Positions 1 through 5,881 of a stretch of 5,881 nt of DNA are shown here, one piece after another; positions within the stretch are counted from its first letter, which is position 1; each line of letters opens with the position of its first letter. The stretch comes from JBFHKO01 sp041595355 (GTDB taxonomy: Bacteria > Pseudomonadota > Gammaproteobacteria > Enterobacterales > Aeromonadaceae). Location: the NCBI GenBank assembly GCA_041595355.1, contig JBFHKO010000159.1:1-5881 (forward strand). The letters are read 5' to 3'. The translations under genes and the position numbers were made by a program. The notes under the pieces were generated by a model. It did no database searches, was not told where the DNA came from, and saw only the letters and a list, made by a program, of their open reading frames with translations.

Positions 1-959
1 ATGATGCCGTCCTCGGCCATGGTCTTGAACAGGGTGGCGCCATCGACGAAACGGGCCAGCAGGTAGTTGCCGTGATCGTCGAAGATTTCGCGCACCAGCG
101 GATGCGCGGCCAACTCGGCCTTGAATTCAGCCTTGAGACGATTAAGCCCGCTCACCCGCTGGCGCATGGTCTCCAGCCCCGCGCTGCCAAGCGCCTGGGC
201 GGCTATCTGGGCCACCGGCTCGGGAATGGGGTAGGGGGCGATGACCTTCTGCAGCAAACCTATCACTTCCGCATTGGCCAGCGTGAAGCCGCAGCGCAGG
301 CCGGCCAGGGCAAAGCCCTTGGAGAGGGTGCGGGTCACCACCAGGTGCGGGTACTGCTCAATCAAATCCGCCATGGAGAGTGCGGGGCAGAACTCGATGT
401 AGGCCTCGTCCACCACCACTATGCTCTTGCCCCGGGTCGCCTCCAGCACCGCCTTGAGCGGGGCCCGCTCCAGCACGGTGCCGGTGGGGTTGTTGGGCGA
501 GCAGAAGAAGAGCACCTTGACCGGCTTGCCGCTCTCCAGGGCCGCCAGTATGGCCGGTACATCGGGCTGGAAGTTGTCCAGCGGCGGCACCTCGCGAATG
601 CCGACACCACAGGTCTCGGCGCTGATGGAGTACATGCCGTAGGTGGGCGGACAGATGAGGATCTCCTCCTCGCCCGGCTCGCAGAAGGTGCGGATCAGCA
701 GCTCTATGGCCTCATCAGAGCCCCTGCTTACCAGCACCTGCTCCGGGGTCACTCCGGCATAGGCGGCGTAGGCGCCGATCACCTCCGGCGGCTGGCACTC
801 GGGGTAGCGGTTCAGGCGGCTGCAATCGAGGCGATACTGTTCACTGTGCGGCGCCTCGTTGGCATTCAGGAAGATGTGCCCCTTGCCACCGATGCGGCGG
901 GCCGACAGATAGGGGGTCAGCGCCTGAACCCGCCGGCAGGCCAGTTTGGTCAGACTCAT
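1..959 (-). CDS. hisC: Histidinol-phosphate aminotransferase, C-terminus cut by window edge
   Basis: HisC is a cytosolic PLP enzyme that transfers the amino group of glutamate to imidazole-acetol phosphate, giving L-histidinol phosphate. Reading the minus strand from the ATG at 959 gives 319 codons with no stop. The family is usually about 350-360 residues, so roughly 35-40 are missing past position 1. Visible fold-type I aminotransferase marks are the N-terminal LNANEAP (31-37), SPNNPTG (154-160), VVVDEAYIEF (181-190, with cofactor-ring Asp184) and TLSKGFALAGLRCGF (211-225). Lys214 is the expected Schiff-base lysine, at the same number as I recall for E. coli HisC. The start codon overlaps the hisD stop as ATGA, and a good Shine-Dalgarno lies 8 nt upstream inside hisD, so the gene is probably translationally coupled to hisD. 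No frameshift or missing key residue is seen. The next his genes would lie beyond the left edge. Confidence 0.96.
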   Translation of the reverse strand, partial: MSLTKLACRRVQALTPYLSARRIGGKGHIFLNANEAPHSEQYRLDCSRLNRYPECQPPEVIGAYAAYAGVTPEQVLVSRGSDEAIELLIRTFCEPGEEEILICPPTYGMYSISAETCGVGIREVPPLDNFQPDVPAILAALESGKPVKVLFFCSPNNPTGTVLERAPLKAVLEATRGKSIVVVDEAYIEFCPALSMADLIEQYPHLVVTRTLSKGFALAGLRCGFTLANAEVIGLLQKVIAPYPIPEPVAQIAAQALGSAGLETMRQRVSGLNRLKAEFKAELAAHPLVREIFDDHGNYLLARFVDGATLFKTMAEDGI

Positions 960-2260
960 GCTTGCGTCTCCTTGGCCTGCAGGGCCTCCACCCGCAGGGT
1001 GACGGCCCGCTTGTGGGCATCCAGCCCCTCGGCGTCGGCCATGGTGGTCACGGTGTTCGCCAGCGCCAGCAGACCGTCGGCAGAGAGCTCCTGCACCGTG
1101 AAGCGGCGCTGATAATCCGCCAATCCCAGGCTGGAGGCGGTACGGGCATAGCCGTAGGTAGGCAGGGTGTGGTTGGTGCCGCTGGCGTAGTCCCCTACCG
1201 ACTCCGGCGTCCAGGCCCCCAGGAACACCGAGCCGGCGTTTTCGAGCTGCCGCAACAGGGTGCGCGAATTGCGGGTCTGTACGATGAGGTGCTCCGGCGC
1301 GTAGGCGTTGGAGATGGCGCAGGCTTCGTCCAGATCCGCGCAGATGATGCTGACGCTTTCGCCCAGCGCCTGCTCGGCAATGGCGGCCCGGGAGAGCACC
1401 GCCAGCTGGCGGGTCAGCTGGATCTGGACTGCATCGGCCAGCGTCTGGCTCGGGGTGACCAGCACCACCTGGGAGTCGGGGCCGTGCTCGGCCTGGGAGA
1501 GCAGATCCGCGGCCACGAAGGCCGGCTCGGCGCTGTCATCGGCGATGACCAGCACCTCGGAGGGGCCGGCCGGCATGTCGATGGCGGCACCATTAACATC
1601 CATGCTCACCTGGCGCTTGGCTTCGGTCACCCAGGCATTGCCCGGGCCGAAGATCTTGTCCACCTTGCTCACCGTCTCGGTGCCGTAGGCCATGGCGGCA
1701 ATGGCCTGGGCACCACCCATGGTGTAGATCTCCTCGACGCCACACAGGTGGGCGGCATAGAGGATCTCGTCGGCGATGGGGGGCGGCGAGCAGAGCACCA
1801 CCTTGCGGCAACCGGCAATCTGCGCCGGGATCGCCAGCATCAGCACTGTGCTCACCAGGGGCGCGCTGCCGCCGGGGACATAGAGGCCCACCCGGTTGAT
1901 GGGCTGGTAGTGCAGCTCGCAGCGCACGCCCGGCTGGGTGTCCAGCATCAGGGGCGTCGGTACCTGGGCCTGGTGGAAGCAGGCGATGTTGTCCCGCGCA
2001 TGTTCGATGGCCGCCTTCATGGCGGGGTTGACCCGCTGGCAGGCCTTGGCGATCTGCTCGCCGGACAGACGCAGTTCACCATCGGTGACCTTGTCGAAGC
2101 GGGCGGTGAAGTCGCGCAGGGCCACATCCCCTTCGGCGCGGATGCGACCGAGGATCTGGCTCACGGTACGGCTGATCTCCGCCGAGTTCCCCAAAGCGGG
2201 ACGGGTCAGCACCGCTTGGCGCTGCTGGGCGTCGAGTTCGGACCAGTTCAGGATACGCAT
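956..2260 (-). CDS. hisD: Histidinol dehydrogenase
   Basis: HisD is a zinc-dependent cytosolic homodimer that carries out the final two steps of histidine synthesis: NAD+-dependent oxidation of L-histidinol to histidinal and then to L-histidine. The 434-residue product has the full length of the E. coli enzyme. Family signatures run in order: RVGLYVPGG (123-131), MGGAQAIAAMAYGT (181-194), DKIFGPGN (201-208), DMPAGPSE (228-235), the zinc-region LLSQAEHG (253-260), APEHLIV (321-327) and GDYASGTNH (356-364). By alignment with E. coli numbering (offset 3), zinc ligands are Gln256, His259, Asp357 and His416, and the catalytic Glu-His pair is Glu323-His324; all are present. The ATG at 2260 is preceded by AGAGG 6 nt upstream and lies 12 nt after the hisG stop. 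The stop overlaps the hisC start (ATGA). It is the second structural gene of the operon and is expressed with hisG under the leader attenuator. Confidence 0.98.
   Translation of the reverse strand: MRILNWSELDAQQRQAVLTRPALGNSAEISRTVSQILGRIRAEGDVALRDFTARFDKVTDGELRLSGEQIAKACQRVNPAMKAAIEHARDNIACFHQAQVPTPLMLDTQPGVRCELHYQPINRVGLYVPGGSAPLVSTVLMLAIPAQIAGCRKVVLCSPPPIADEILYAAHLCGVEEIYTMGGAQAIAAMAYGTETVSKVDKIFGPGNAWVTEAKRQVSMDVNGAAIDMPAGPSEVLVIADDSAEPAFVAADLLSQAEHGPDSQVVLVTPSQTLADAVQIQLTRQLAVLSRAAIAEQALGESVSIICADLDEACAISNAYAPEHLIVQTRNSRTLLRQLENAGSVFLGAWTPESVGDYASGTNHTLPTYGYARTASSLGLADYQRRFTVQELSADGLLALANTVTTMADAEGLDAHKRAVTLRVEALQAKETQA
968..973 (-). promoter_or_regulatory. Ribosome binding site of hisC inside the hisD 3' end
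   Basis: The minus strand reads AAGGAG 8 nt before the hisC ATG at 959. It lies within the last hisD codons and supports the ATGA-overlap start, so hisC can be reached by terminating hisD ribosomes or by direct initiation. Confidence 0.7.
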
Positions 2261-2272
2261 GGCGAACCTCTC

Positions 2273-3169
2273 TTATTCCATCATCTTTTCAATGGGCAGC
2301 ACCAGAATGGAGCTGGCCCCCAGGGCCTTCAGTTTTTCCATGGTTTCCCAGAACAGGGTTTCGCTGCTCACCACATGCAGGGCGACATGGCTGTTGTCGC
2401 CGGCCAGCGGCATGATGGTGGGGTTTTCGGCACCCGGCAGTAGCGCCTGGATCTGCTCCAGCTTGTCGGTGGGGGCATGCAGCATGATGTACTTGCTTTC
2501 GCGGGCCTGCAGCATGCCGTTCAGACGCGGCATCAGGGTGTCGATGAGCTGCTGCTTTTCCGGGATCAGCTCGCCGGCGGACTGGATCAGGGCCGCCTTG
2601 GAGCGATAGATGACCTGCACTTCCTTGAGGCCGTTGGCTTCCAGGGTGGCACCGGAGGAGACCAGATCGCAGATGGCATCGGCCAGACCGGCACGCGGGG
2701 CCACTTCCACGGAACCGGTCAGCATCACCGGCTTGAACTTGACGCCCTGTTCGGCCAGGCAGCGCTTCAGCAGGTTGGGATAGGTGGTGGCGATGCGCTT
2801 GCCATCCAGATCCTGGGGACCTTCCCATTTCTGCTCCTGGGGAATGGCCAGCGACAGCCGGCATCCGCCGTAATCCAAGCGCTTGAGCTCCTTGTATTCG
2901 ACGGCCAGACCCAGGGCCTGGCGCTCGAGCATGGTCTCTTCCAGCACGTTCTCGCCGACAATCCCCAGGTCGACCACCCCGTCCATCACCAGCCCGGGAA
3001 TGTCATCGTCACGCACCCGCAGGATATCGATGGGCATGTTTTCGACATGGGCAATGAGGCGATCCTCACGCAGGTTGATCTTCAGGCCGCAGCTTTTCAG
3101 CAGGGCTTGGGAATCCTGGCTCAGGCGGCCGGACTTTTGCATTGCGATGCGCAGGCGTTTGCTATCCAT
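2273..3169 (-). CDS. hisG: ATP phosphoribosyltransferase, long form
   Basis: HisG condenses ATP with PRPP to give N1-(5-phosphoribosyl)-ATP, the committed and histidine-inhibited first step of the pathway. At 298 residues it is the long, self-contained form (E. coli about 299) that needs no HisZ partner. The N-terminus RLRIAMQKSGRLS (5-17) and MPIDILRVRDDDIPGLVMDG (45-64) match the first catalytic lobe. The PRPP-binding stretch is EVAPRAGLADAICDLVSSG (155-173) with GATLEANGL following. The C-terminal part, from about residue 225, ends in HVVSSETLFWETMEKLKALGASSILVLPIEKMME-type sequence (265-298), the ACT-like domain that binds histidine in this family. The ATG at 3169 has AGGA 6 nt upstream and lies 18 nt downstream of the attenuator's U-tract, so terminator read-through directly sets its expression. 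Allosteric inhibition by histidine is inferred from family membership. Confidence 0.98.
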   Translation of the reverse strand: MDSKRLRIAMQKSGRLSQDSQALLKSCGLKINLREDRLIAHVENMPIDILRVRDDDIPGLVMDGVVDLGIVGENVLEETMLERQALGLAVEYKELKRLDYGGCRLSLAIPQEQKWEGPQDLDGKRIATTYPNLLKRCLAEQGVKFKPVMLTGSVEVAPRAGLADAICDLVSSGATLEANGLKEVQVIYRSKAALIQSAGELIPEKQQLIDTLMPRLNGMLQARESKYIMLHAPTDKLEQIQALLPGAENPTIMPLAGDNSHVALHVVSSETLFWETMEKLKALGASSILVLPIEKMME

Positions 3170-3187
3170 CTTTTATCCTTGTAAATG

Positions 3188-3224
3188 AAAAAACCCCCGG
3201 AAGGGGTGATCTTCCGAGGGTTTT
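3188..3224 (-). terminator. his attenuator: intrinsic terminator (E:F hairpin)
   Basis: Read on the minus strand, a 14-bp stem joins AAAACCCTCGGAAG (3224-3211) to CTTCCGGGGGTTTT (3203-3190) around a 7-nt loop. All pairs are canonical except one G-U wobble. Six Ts (3193-3188) close the element. This is a textbook rho-independent terminator lying between hisL and hisG, where the E. coli his attenuator lies, and with very similar stem sequence. The left arm (E) is also claimed by an upstream segment (D), which is what allows anti-termination. On the plus strand no gene ends here, so I assign it to the minus strand only. Confidence 0.95.
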
Positions 3225-3332
3225 GCAACTGGCTGGGTTCGCCTGGAAGTCACCTTAATGCGTCTTCCAGCCGTGAACCTCCTGAAAGACTAGTCCGGAT
3301 GATGACGGTGATGGTGGTGCAGAGTCTTCAAG
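3206..3332 (-). promoter_or_regulatory. his leader: mutually exclusive RNA pairings (A:B, C:D versus B:C, D:E)
   Basis: Transcribed from the minus strand, the leader contains successive segments that compete for partners. A is CUUGAAGAC (3332-3324, inside hisL codons 5-8). B is GUCUUUCAG (3290-3282). C is CUGGAAGAC (3270-3262). D is GUGACUUCCAG (3253-3243). E is GGAAGAUCAC (3215-3206). Pairings I can draw are A:B (8 of 9, one mismatch), B:C (9 of 9, one G-U), C:D (CUGGAAG with CUUCCAG, 7 bp) and D:E (9 bp with one bulged A). With A:B and C:D formed, E is free to make the E:F terminator. If a ribosome stalls at the His codons and masks A, B:C and D:E form and transcription continues into hisG. 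The mechanism is that established for enteric his operons; assigning these exact segments is my inference from hand pairing. Confidence 0.85.
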
Positions 3333-3346
3333 CGTTGGCGGTTCAT
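3290..3346 (-). CDS. hisL: his operon leader peptide
   Basis: This 18-codon minus-strand gene encodes MNRQRLKTLHHHHRHHPD and ends in TAG. It acts as a sensor rather than as a protein: slow decoding of its histidine codons when charged tRNA-His is scarce stalls the ribosome and prevents formation of the downstream terminator. Six of seven consecutive codons (10-16) are His, with an Arg codon (CGT) interrupting after the fourth. The end HHPD followed by TAG matches the E. coli leader as I remember it, including the TCTTTCAGG that follows. A TGA lies in frame 8 codons upstream of the ATG, so no earlier start is available. A modest AGGG lies 10 nt upstream. The leader starts 177 bp upstream of hisG, with the terminator between them. 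Confidence 0.95.
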   Translation of the reverse strand: MNRQRLKTLHHHHRHHPD

Positions 3347-3383
3347 CGGTACGTTACCCTGGGGTCATAACTGACGGAGGTTA

Positions 3384-3411
3384 ACCTTAACGCCATATCA
3401 AAAAAATGCAA
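3384..3411 (-). promoter_or_regulatory. Candidate his operon promoter (weak match)
   Basis: On the minus strand, TTGCAT (3411-3406) is followed after 16 nt by TAAGGT (3389-3384). The -35 has 4 of 6 consensus bases and the -10 only 3 of 6. The placement is supported mainly by geometry: initiation near 3377 would leave about 30 nt before hisL, similar to the known enteric his leader. A T-tract lies in the spacer. An alternative extended -10 (TGATATGGC, 3399-3391) has no good -35. A promoter must exist in this region, but its exact position is uncertain. Confidence 0.35.
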
Positions 3412-3476
3412 GCGCAGTTTCCGGCGCGACGCACATTTGCCGCTTCCGCGGATGCCCCTCCTCAGCCACAGAGCGC

Positions 3477-3505
3477 TTCGCCCCGGGCCGGCTTTTCACT
3501 ATAAT
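3477..3505 (+). promoter_or_regulatory. Probable sigma70 promoter of yoaA-tsaB
   Basis: A perfect -10 hexamer TATAAT (3500-3505) is preceded, after a 17-nt spacer, by TTCGCC (3477-3482), a 3-of-6 -35. The AT-rich -10 stands out from the GC-rich surroundings. Transcription would start near 3512, leaving a leader of only about 22 nt before the GTG start of yoaA. It fires away from the his promoter, making the intergenic region divergent. No operator for a known repressor is recognisable beside it. Confidence 0.6.
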
Positions 3506-3533
3506 CCCGGTTTTCCCACCGCCGGACCCCTCC

Positions 3534-5498
3534 GTGAACCGCGACTATTTTGCCGAAGGTGGCCTGCTGGCCCGCACCCTGCCGGGCTTTGCCCCGCGGC
3601 CGGCCCAGCACCAGATGGCCGACGCCGTGGCCGCGACCATAGCGGACGCCGGTCAGCTGCTCATCGAGGCGGGCACCGGCACCGGCAAGACCTATGCCTA
3701 TCTGGTGCCGGCGCTGGCCAGCGGCAAGCGGGTGATCATCAGCACCGGCTCCCGGGCGCTGCAGGAGCAGCTCTACAACCGGGATCTGCCCCGGCTGCTG
3801 GCGGCCATGGCGTTCCAGGAGCCGGTCGCGCTGCTGAAAGGACGGGCCAACTACCTGTGTCGCTATCGTCTGGAGCAGCTGCTGCTGGAAACCGAGGTCC
3901 AGTCGCCCGAGGTGCTGGTCGATCTGGCGCGTGCCCGCGACTTCAGTCTGCAGACCCTCAGCGGTGATGTGGGCGAGATCCCGGGGCTGGCCGACCAGGC
4001 GCCCATACTGCCCCACATCACCAGCAGCAATGACAACTGCCTCGGCCGCGACTGTCCCCGCTACGACGACTGCTTTCTGGTGCGCGCCCGTCGCAAGGCC
4101 ATGGACGCCCGGCTGCTGGTCATCAATCACCACCTCTTCTTTGCCGACCTGGTGCTCAAGGAGACCGGTTTTGCCGAGTTGATACCGGATGCCGAGGTCT
4201 ATGTGTTCGACGAGGCCCACCAGCTGCCGGATATCGCCAGCGGCTACTTCGGTATTAGCCTCTCCAGTCGTCCCCTGCTGGAGCTGGCCCAGGAGATGCG
4301 CCTGGCCGGTCGCCTGGAGGCGCGGGACATGGCCCAGTTGGGCAAGGCCGCCGACAGCCTGGCACAAGCCTGCCTGGATCTGCGGTTGGCCTTTGGTGTC
4401 GAGCCGAGCCGGGGCAACCTGCGTGAGGCACTGGCCCGCGCCGAAGCGGCCCGCGCCCTGCTGCGGCTCAAGGATGCGATGGGGTTTTGCTACGAAGTCC
4501 TCAAGCTGGCGCTCGGGCGGGGCGAGCGCCTGGACCAGTGCTTCGAACGCCTGGCCGGTCACCAGGCGCGGCTGGCCCAGGTCTGTGACGTGAGCCGTAC
4601 CGGCGCCGCCTACTGGTTTGAAACCAGCCGCCGGCATATCAGTCTCAACCTGACGCCGCTCTCCATTGCCGAGCGCTTCGGCGACGAAGTGCTGCGCGCC
4701 GATAGCAGCTGGATCTTCACCTCCGCCACCCTGACGGTGGATGGCCACTTTGACCACTTCGCCGCCCGCATGGGACTGACCGCCGCCGCCACCCGCATAC
4801 TGGAGAGTCCTTTCGACTATGCCCGGCAGTCGTTGCTCTGCGTGCCGCGCTACCTGCCCGACACCGGTCAGCCCCAGCGGGGTACCCGCCTGGCCCAGTT
4901 GCTGGCACCGCTCATCAATCGGGTACCGGGGGGGGTCTTTTTTCTATGCACCAGCTACCAGAGCATGCACCAGGTGGCCAAGACGCTGCGTCCACTGGTC
5001 GGGCGCAGCCTGCTGGTGCAGGGCGAGGACAACAAGCAGCGCCTGCTGGCCGAATTTACCGCCAACGGCCGCGCCTTGCTGGTCGCCACCGCCTCCTTCT
5101 GGGAGGGGGTGGATGTGCCGGGCAGCGCCCTCAGCTGTGTTATCATCGACAAGCTGCCCTTCGGCGCGCCGGACGATCCGCTGCTCAAGGCTAGAATGGA
5201 GGATTGCCGGCTGCGTGGCGACGATCCCTTCCAGCAGTTACAGCTGCCGGAGGCGGTGATCAGCCTGAAGCAGGGGGTGGGACGGCTCATCCGCGACCCC
5301 AGGGATCGCGGTGTGCTGATCCTGTGTGATCCCCGTCTGGTGCAGCGCGCCTATGGCGCCACCTTTCTTGGCAGCCTGCCGGCCATGCCCCGTTGCCGCG
5401 ATCTGGCCCGGGTCGAGGCTTTCTGGCCACAACCATCCACCACAACCACTGTAACCAACGAGGCTCATGCATCCGATGACGCGCATTCTGGCCATTGA
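3534..5498 (+). CDS. yoaA: ATP-dependent DNA helicase YoaA (DinG/XPD-like, iron-sulfur)
   Basis: YoaA is a superfamily 2 DNA helicase of the XPD/DinG group. In E. coli it works with the polymerase III chi subunit HolC in repair of stalled or damaged replication forks. Motifs here: Walker A EAGTGTGKT (45-53), four cysteines expected to hold a 4Fe-4S cluster (C109, C169, C174, C180), Walker B VFDEAHQLPD (224-233, DEAH box), TSATL (396-400), SFWEGVDVPG (521-530) and motif VI QGVGRLIR (580-587). All key residues are intact. The length is 654 residues against about 636 in E. coli. The excess includes a C-terminal tail after about residue 632 that is Thr-rich and polar, has no family motif and partly overlaps tsaB. 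The start is GTG; the resulting N-terminus (DYFAEGGLLARTLPGF) aligns with E. coli YoaA. Only a weak GGA lies upstream. YoaA rather than DinG is favoured by sequence and by the tsaB neighbour. Confidence 0.95.
   Translation: MNRDYFAEGGLLARTLPGFAPRPAQHQMADAVAATIADAGQLLIEAGTGTGKTYAYLVPALASGKRVIISTGSRALQEQLYNRDLPRLLAAMAFQEPVALLKGRANYLCRYRLEQLLLETEVQSPEVLVDLARARDFSLQTLSGDVGEIPGLADQAPILPHITSSNDNCLGRDCPRYDDCFLVRARRKAMDARLLVINHHLFFADLVLKETGFAELIPDAEVYVFDEAHQLPDIASGYFGISLSSRPLLELAQEMRLAGRLEARDMAQLGKAADSLAQACLDLRLAFGVEPSRGNLREALARAEAARALLRLKDAMGFCYEVLKLALGRGERLDQCFERLAGHQARLAQVCDVSRTGAAYWFETSRRHISLNLTPLSIAERFGDEVLRADSSWIFTSATLTVDGHFDHFAARMGLTAAATRILESPFDYARQSLLCVPRYLPDTGQPQRGTRLAQLLAPLINRVPGGVFFLCTSYQSMHQVAKTLRPLVGRSLLVQGEDNKQRLLAEFTANGRALLVATASFWEGVDVPGSALSCVIIDKLPFGAPDDPLLKARMEDCRLRGDDPFQQLQLPEAVISLKQGVGRLIRDPRDRGVLILCDPRLVQRAYGATFLGSLPAMPRCRDLARVEAFWPQPSTTTTVTNEAHASDDAHSGH
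5460..5463 (+). promoter_or_regulatory. Shine-Dalgarno-like GAGG deciding the tsaB start
   Basis: GAGG lies inside the yoaA 3' end. It is 12 nt from the ATG at 5476 and only 3 nt from the in-frame ATG at 5467. The latter spacing is too short for efficient initiation, so the downstream ATG is preferred, although 12 nt is on the long side. Confidence 0.4.
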
Positions 5499-5881
5499 TA
5501 CCGCCACCGAGGCCTGCTCGGCGGCCCTGTGGGTGAACGACACCTGCCTGACCCGGGAGGCGCTGGCCCCCCAGGCCCATACCCGCAAGATATTGCCCAT
5601 GGTACAGAGCCTGCTGGACGAGGGCGGGCTGACACTGGCACAGCTGGATGCCATCGCCTTCGGCCGGGGGCCCGGCTCCTTCACCGGGGTGCGCATCGGC
5701 ATCGGCATCGCCCAGGGGCTGGCGATGGGGGCGGGGTTGCCCCTCATCGGCGTCTCCAACCTGGCCGCCATGGCCCAGGGCTGTTTGCGCCGGGAAGGGG
5801 CAACCCGGGTGCTGTGCGCCATCGATGCGCGCATGGGCGAGCTCTATGTCGGTGCCTTCCAGCGCGTCGGCGAGCTGATCG
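5476..5881 (+). CDS. tsaB: tRNA t6A biosynthesis protein TsaB, N-terminal part
   Basis: TsaB (formerly YeaZ) is the scaffold that dimerises with TsaD and, with TsaE, transfers threonylcarbamoyl from TsaC-made threonylcarbamoyl-AMP to A37 of ANN-decoding tRNAs. It acts in the cytosol and is essential in E. coli. The 135 codons present read without a stop to the right edge; the family is about 230 residues, so about 40% is missing. Signatures are RILAIDTATEACSAAL (3-18, the ASKHA ATPase-like first strand), HTRKILPMV (35-43), FGRGPGSFTGVRIGIGIAQG (62-81) and AIDARMGELY near residue 115. I chose the ATG at 5476 because it gives the usual MxRILAIDTAT start; the in-frame ATG at 5467 would add MHP. 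The start lies 23 nt inside yoaA, implying a shared transcript and probable translational coupling. Confidence 0.95.
   Translation, partial: MTRILAIDTATEACSAALWVNDTCLTREALAPQAHTRKILPMVQSLLDEGGLTLAQLDAIAFGRGPGSFTGVRIGIGIAQGLAMGAGLPLIGVSNLAAMAQGCLRREGATRVLCAIDARMGELYVGAFQRVGELI

Noticed and set aside
72..1112. 346-codon open frame on the plus strand opposite hisC
   Set aside because: Antisense to a clear aminotransferase with its catalytic lysine; no recognisable motif.
962..2443. 493-codon open frame on the plus strand opposite hisD and hisG
   Set aside because: It lies antisense to two unmistakable his genes, resembles no family I know and is rich in Gly, His and Gln as expected for the complement of GC-rich codons. 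It is a shadow.
3190..3224. The attenuator hairpin as a plus-strand (bidirectional) terminator
   Set aside because: On the plus strand only four Ts follow, all of them within the stem, and no plus-strand gene ends upstream.
3185..3370. 61-codon open frame on the plus strand across the his leader
   Set aside because: It is the complement of the attenuator and hisL, whose function on the minus strand explains the sequence.
3395..3400. TTGATA on the minus strand as a -35 of the his promoter
   Set aside because: It is 5 of 6 to consensus, but no acceptable -10 hexamer lies 16-18 nt downstream.
3462..4757. 431-codon open frame on the minus strand opposite yoaA, spanning its promoter
   Set aside because: Opposite an intact helicase with all motifs. 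Composition is that of an antisense GC-rich frame, and it would run through the divergent promoter region.
5238..5834. 198-codon open frame on the minus strand opposite the yoaA end and tsaB
   Set aside because: Antisense to conserved coding sequence of both genes; no domain signature.
1..5881. A novel or mobile system (CRISPR, insertion sequence, toxin-antitoxin, defence island)
   Set aside because: No direct-repeat array, terminal inverted repeats, transposase or recombinase motifs were seen, and all but the intergenic and leader region is covered by recognised housekeeping genes.

Overview
The window is ordinary gammaproteobacterial chromosome. It is GC-rich and densely coded, with no mobile DNA, CRISPR array or RNA gene that I can see. 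Protein sequences resemble Escherichia coli orthologues throughout but are clearly diverged. Together with the GC content, this suggests an Aeromonadales-like bacterium (Aeromonas, Oceanimonas or Zobellella type). That placement is an inference from residue patterns recalled from memory, not from a search.

Left part, minus strand (1-3346): the start of a histidine biosynthesis operon, read right to left as hisL leader peptide, attenuator, hisG, hisD, hisC. hisG catalyses the first, feedback-inhibited step. hisD catalyses the last two steps. hisC is the aminotransferase and runs off the left edge. Coupling is tight: 12 nt between hisG and hisD, and an ATGA overlap between hisD and hisC. The leader (about 3188-3346) is a complete classical attenuator. 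It has an 18-residue, histidine-rich peptide (4 His, Arg, 2 His), mutually exclusive RNA pairings and an intrinsic terminator ending 18 nt before hisG.

Middle (3347-3533): a 187-bp divergent intergenic region. It holds a weak candidate his promoter (minus strand), a 10-bp palindrome, and a good sigma70-type -10 (TATAAT) driving the rightward genes. Nothing else is recognisable there.

Right part, plus strand (3534-5881): yoaA, an XPD/DinG-like iron-sulfur DNA helicase of DNA repair, overlaps the 5' end of tsaB by 23 nt. tsaB encodes a subunit of the machinery that makes the t6A modification of tRNA, and it is cut by the right edge. This yoaA-tsaB order is the same as in E. coli.

Two of the principal genes (hisC and tsaB) have no stop codon inside the window, and hisL is very short, so a simple ORF list would miss all three. 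I found no undescribed system. The most informative element is the his attenuator and how its segments are built.
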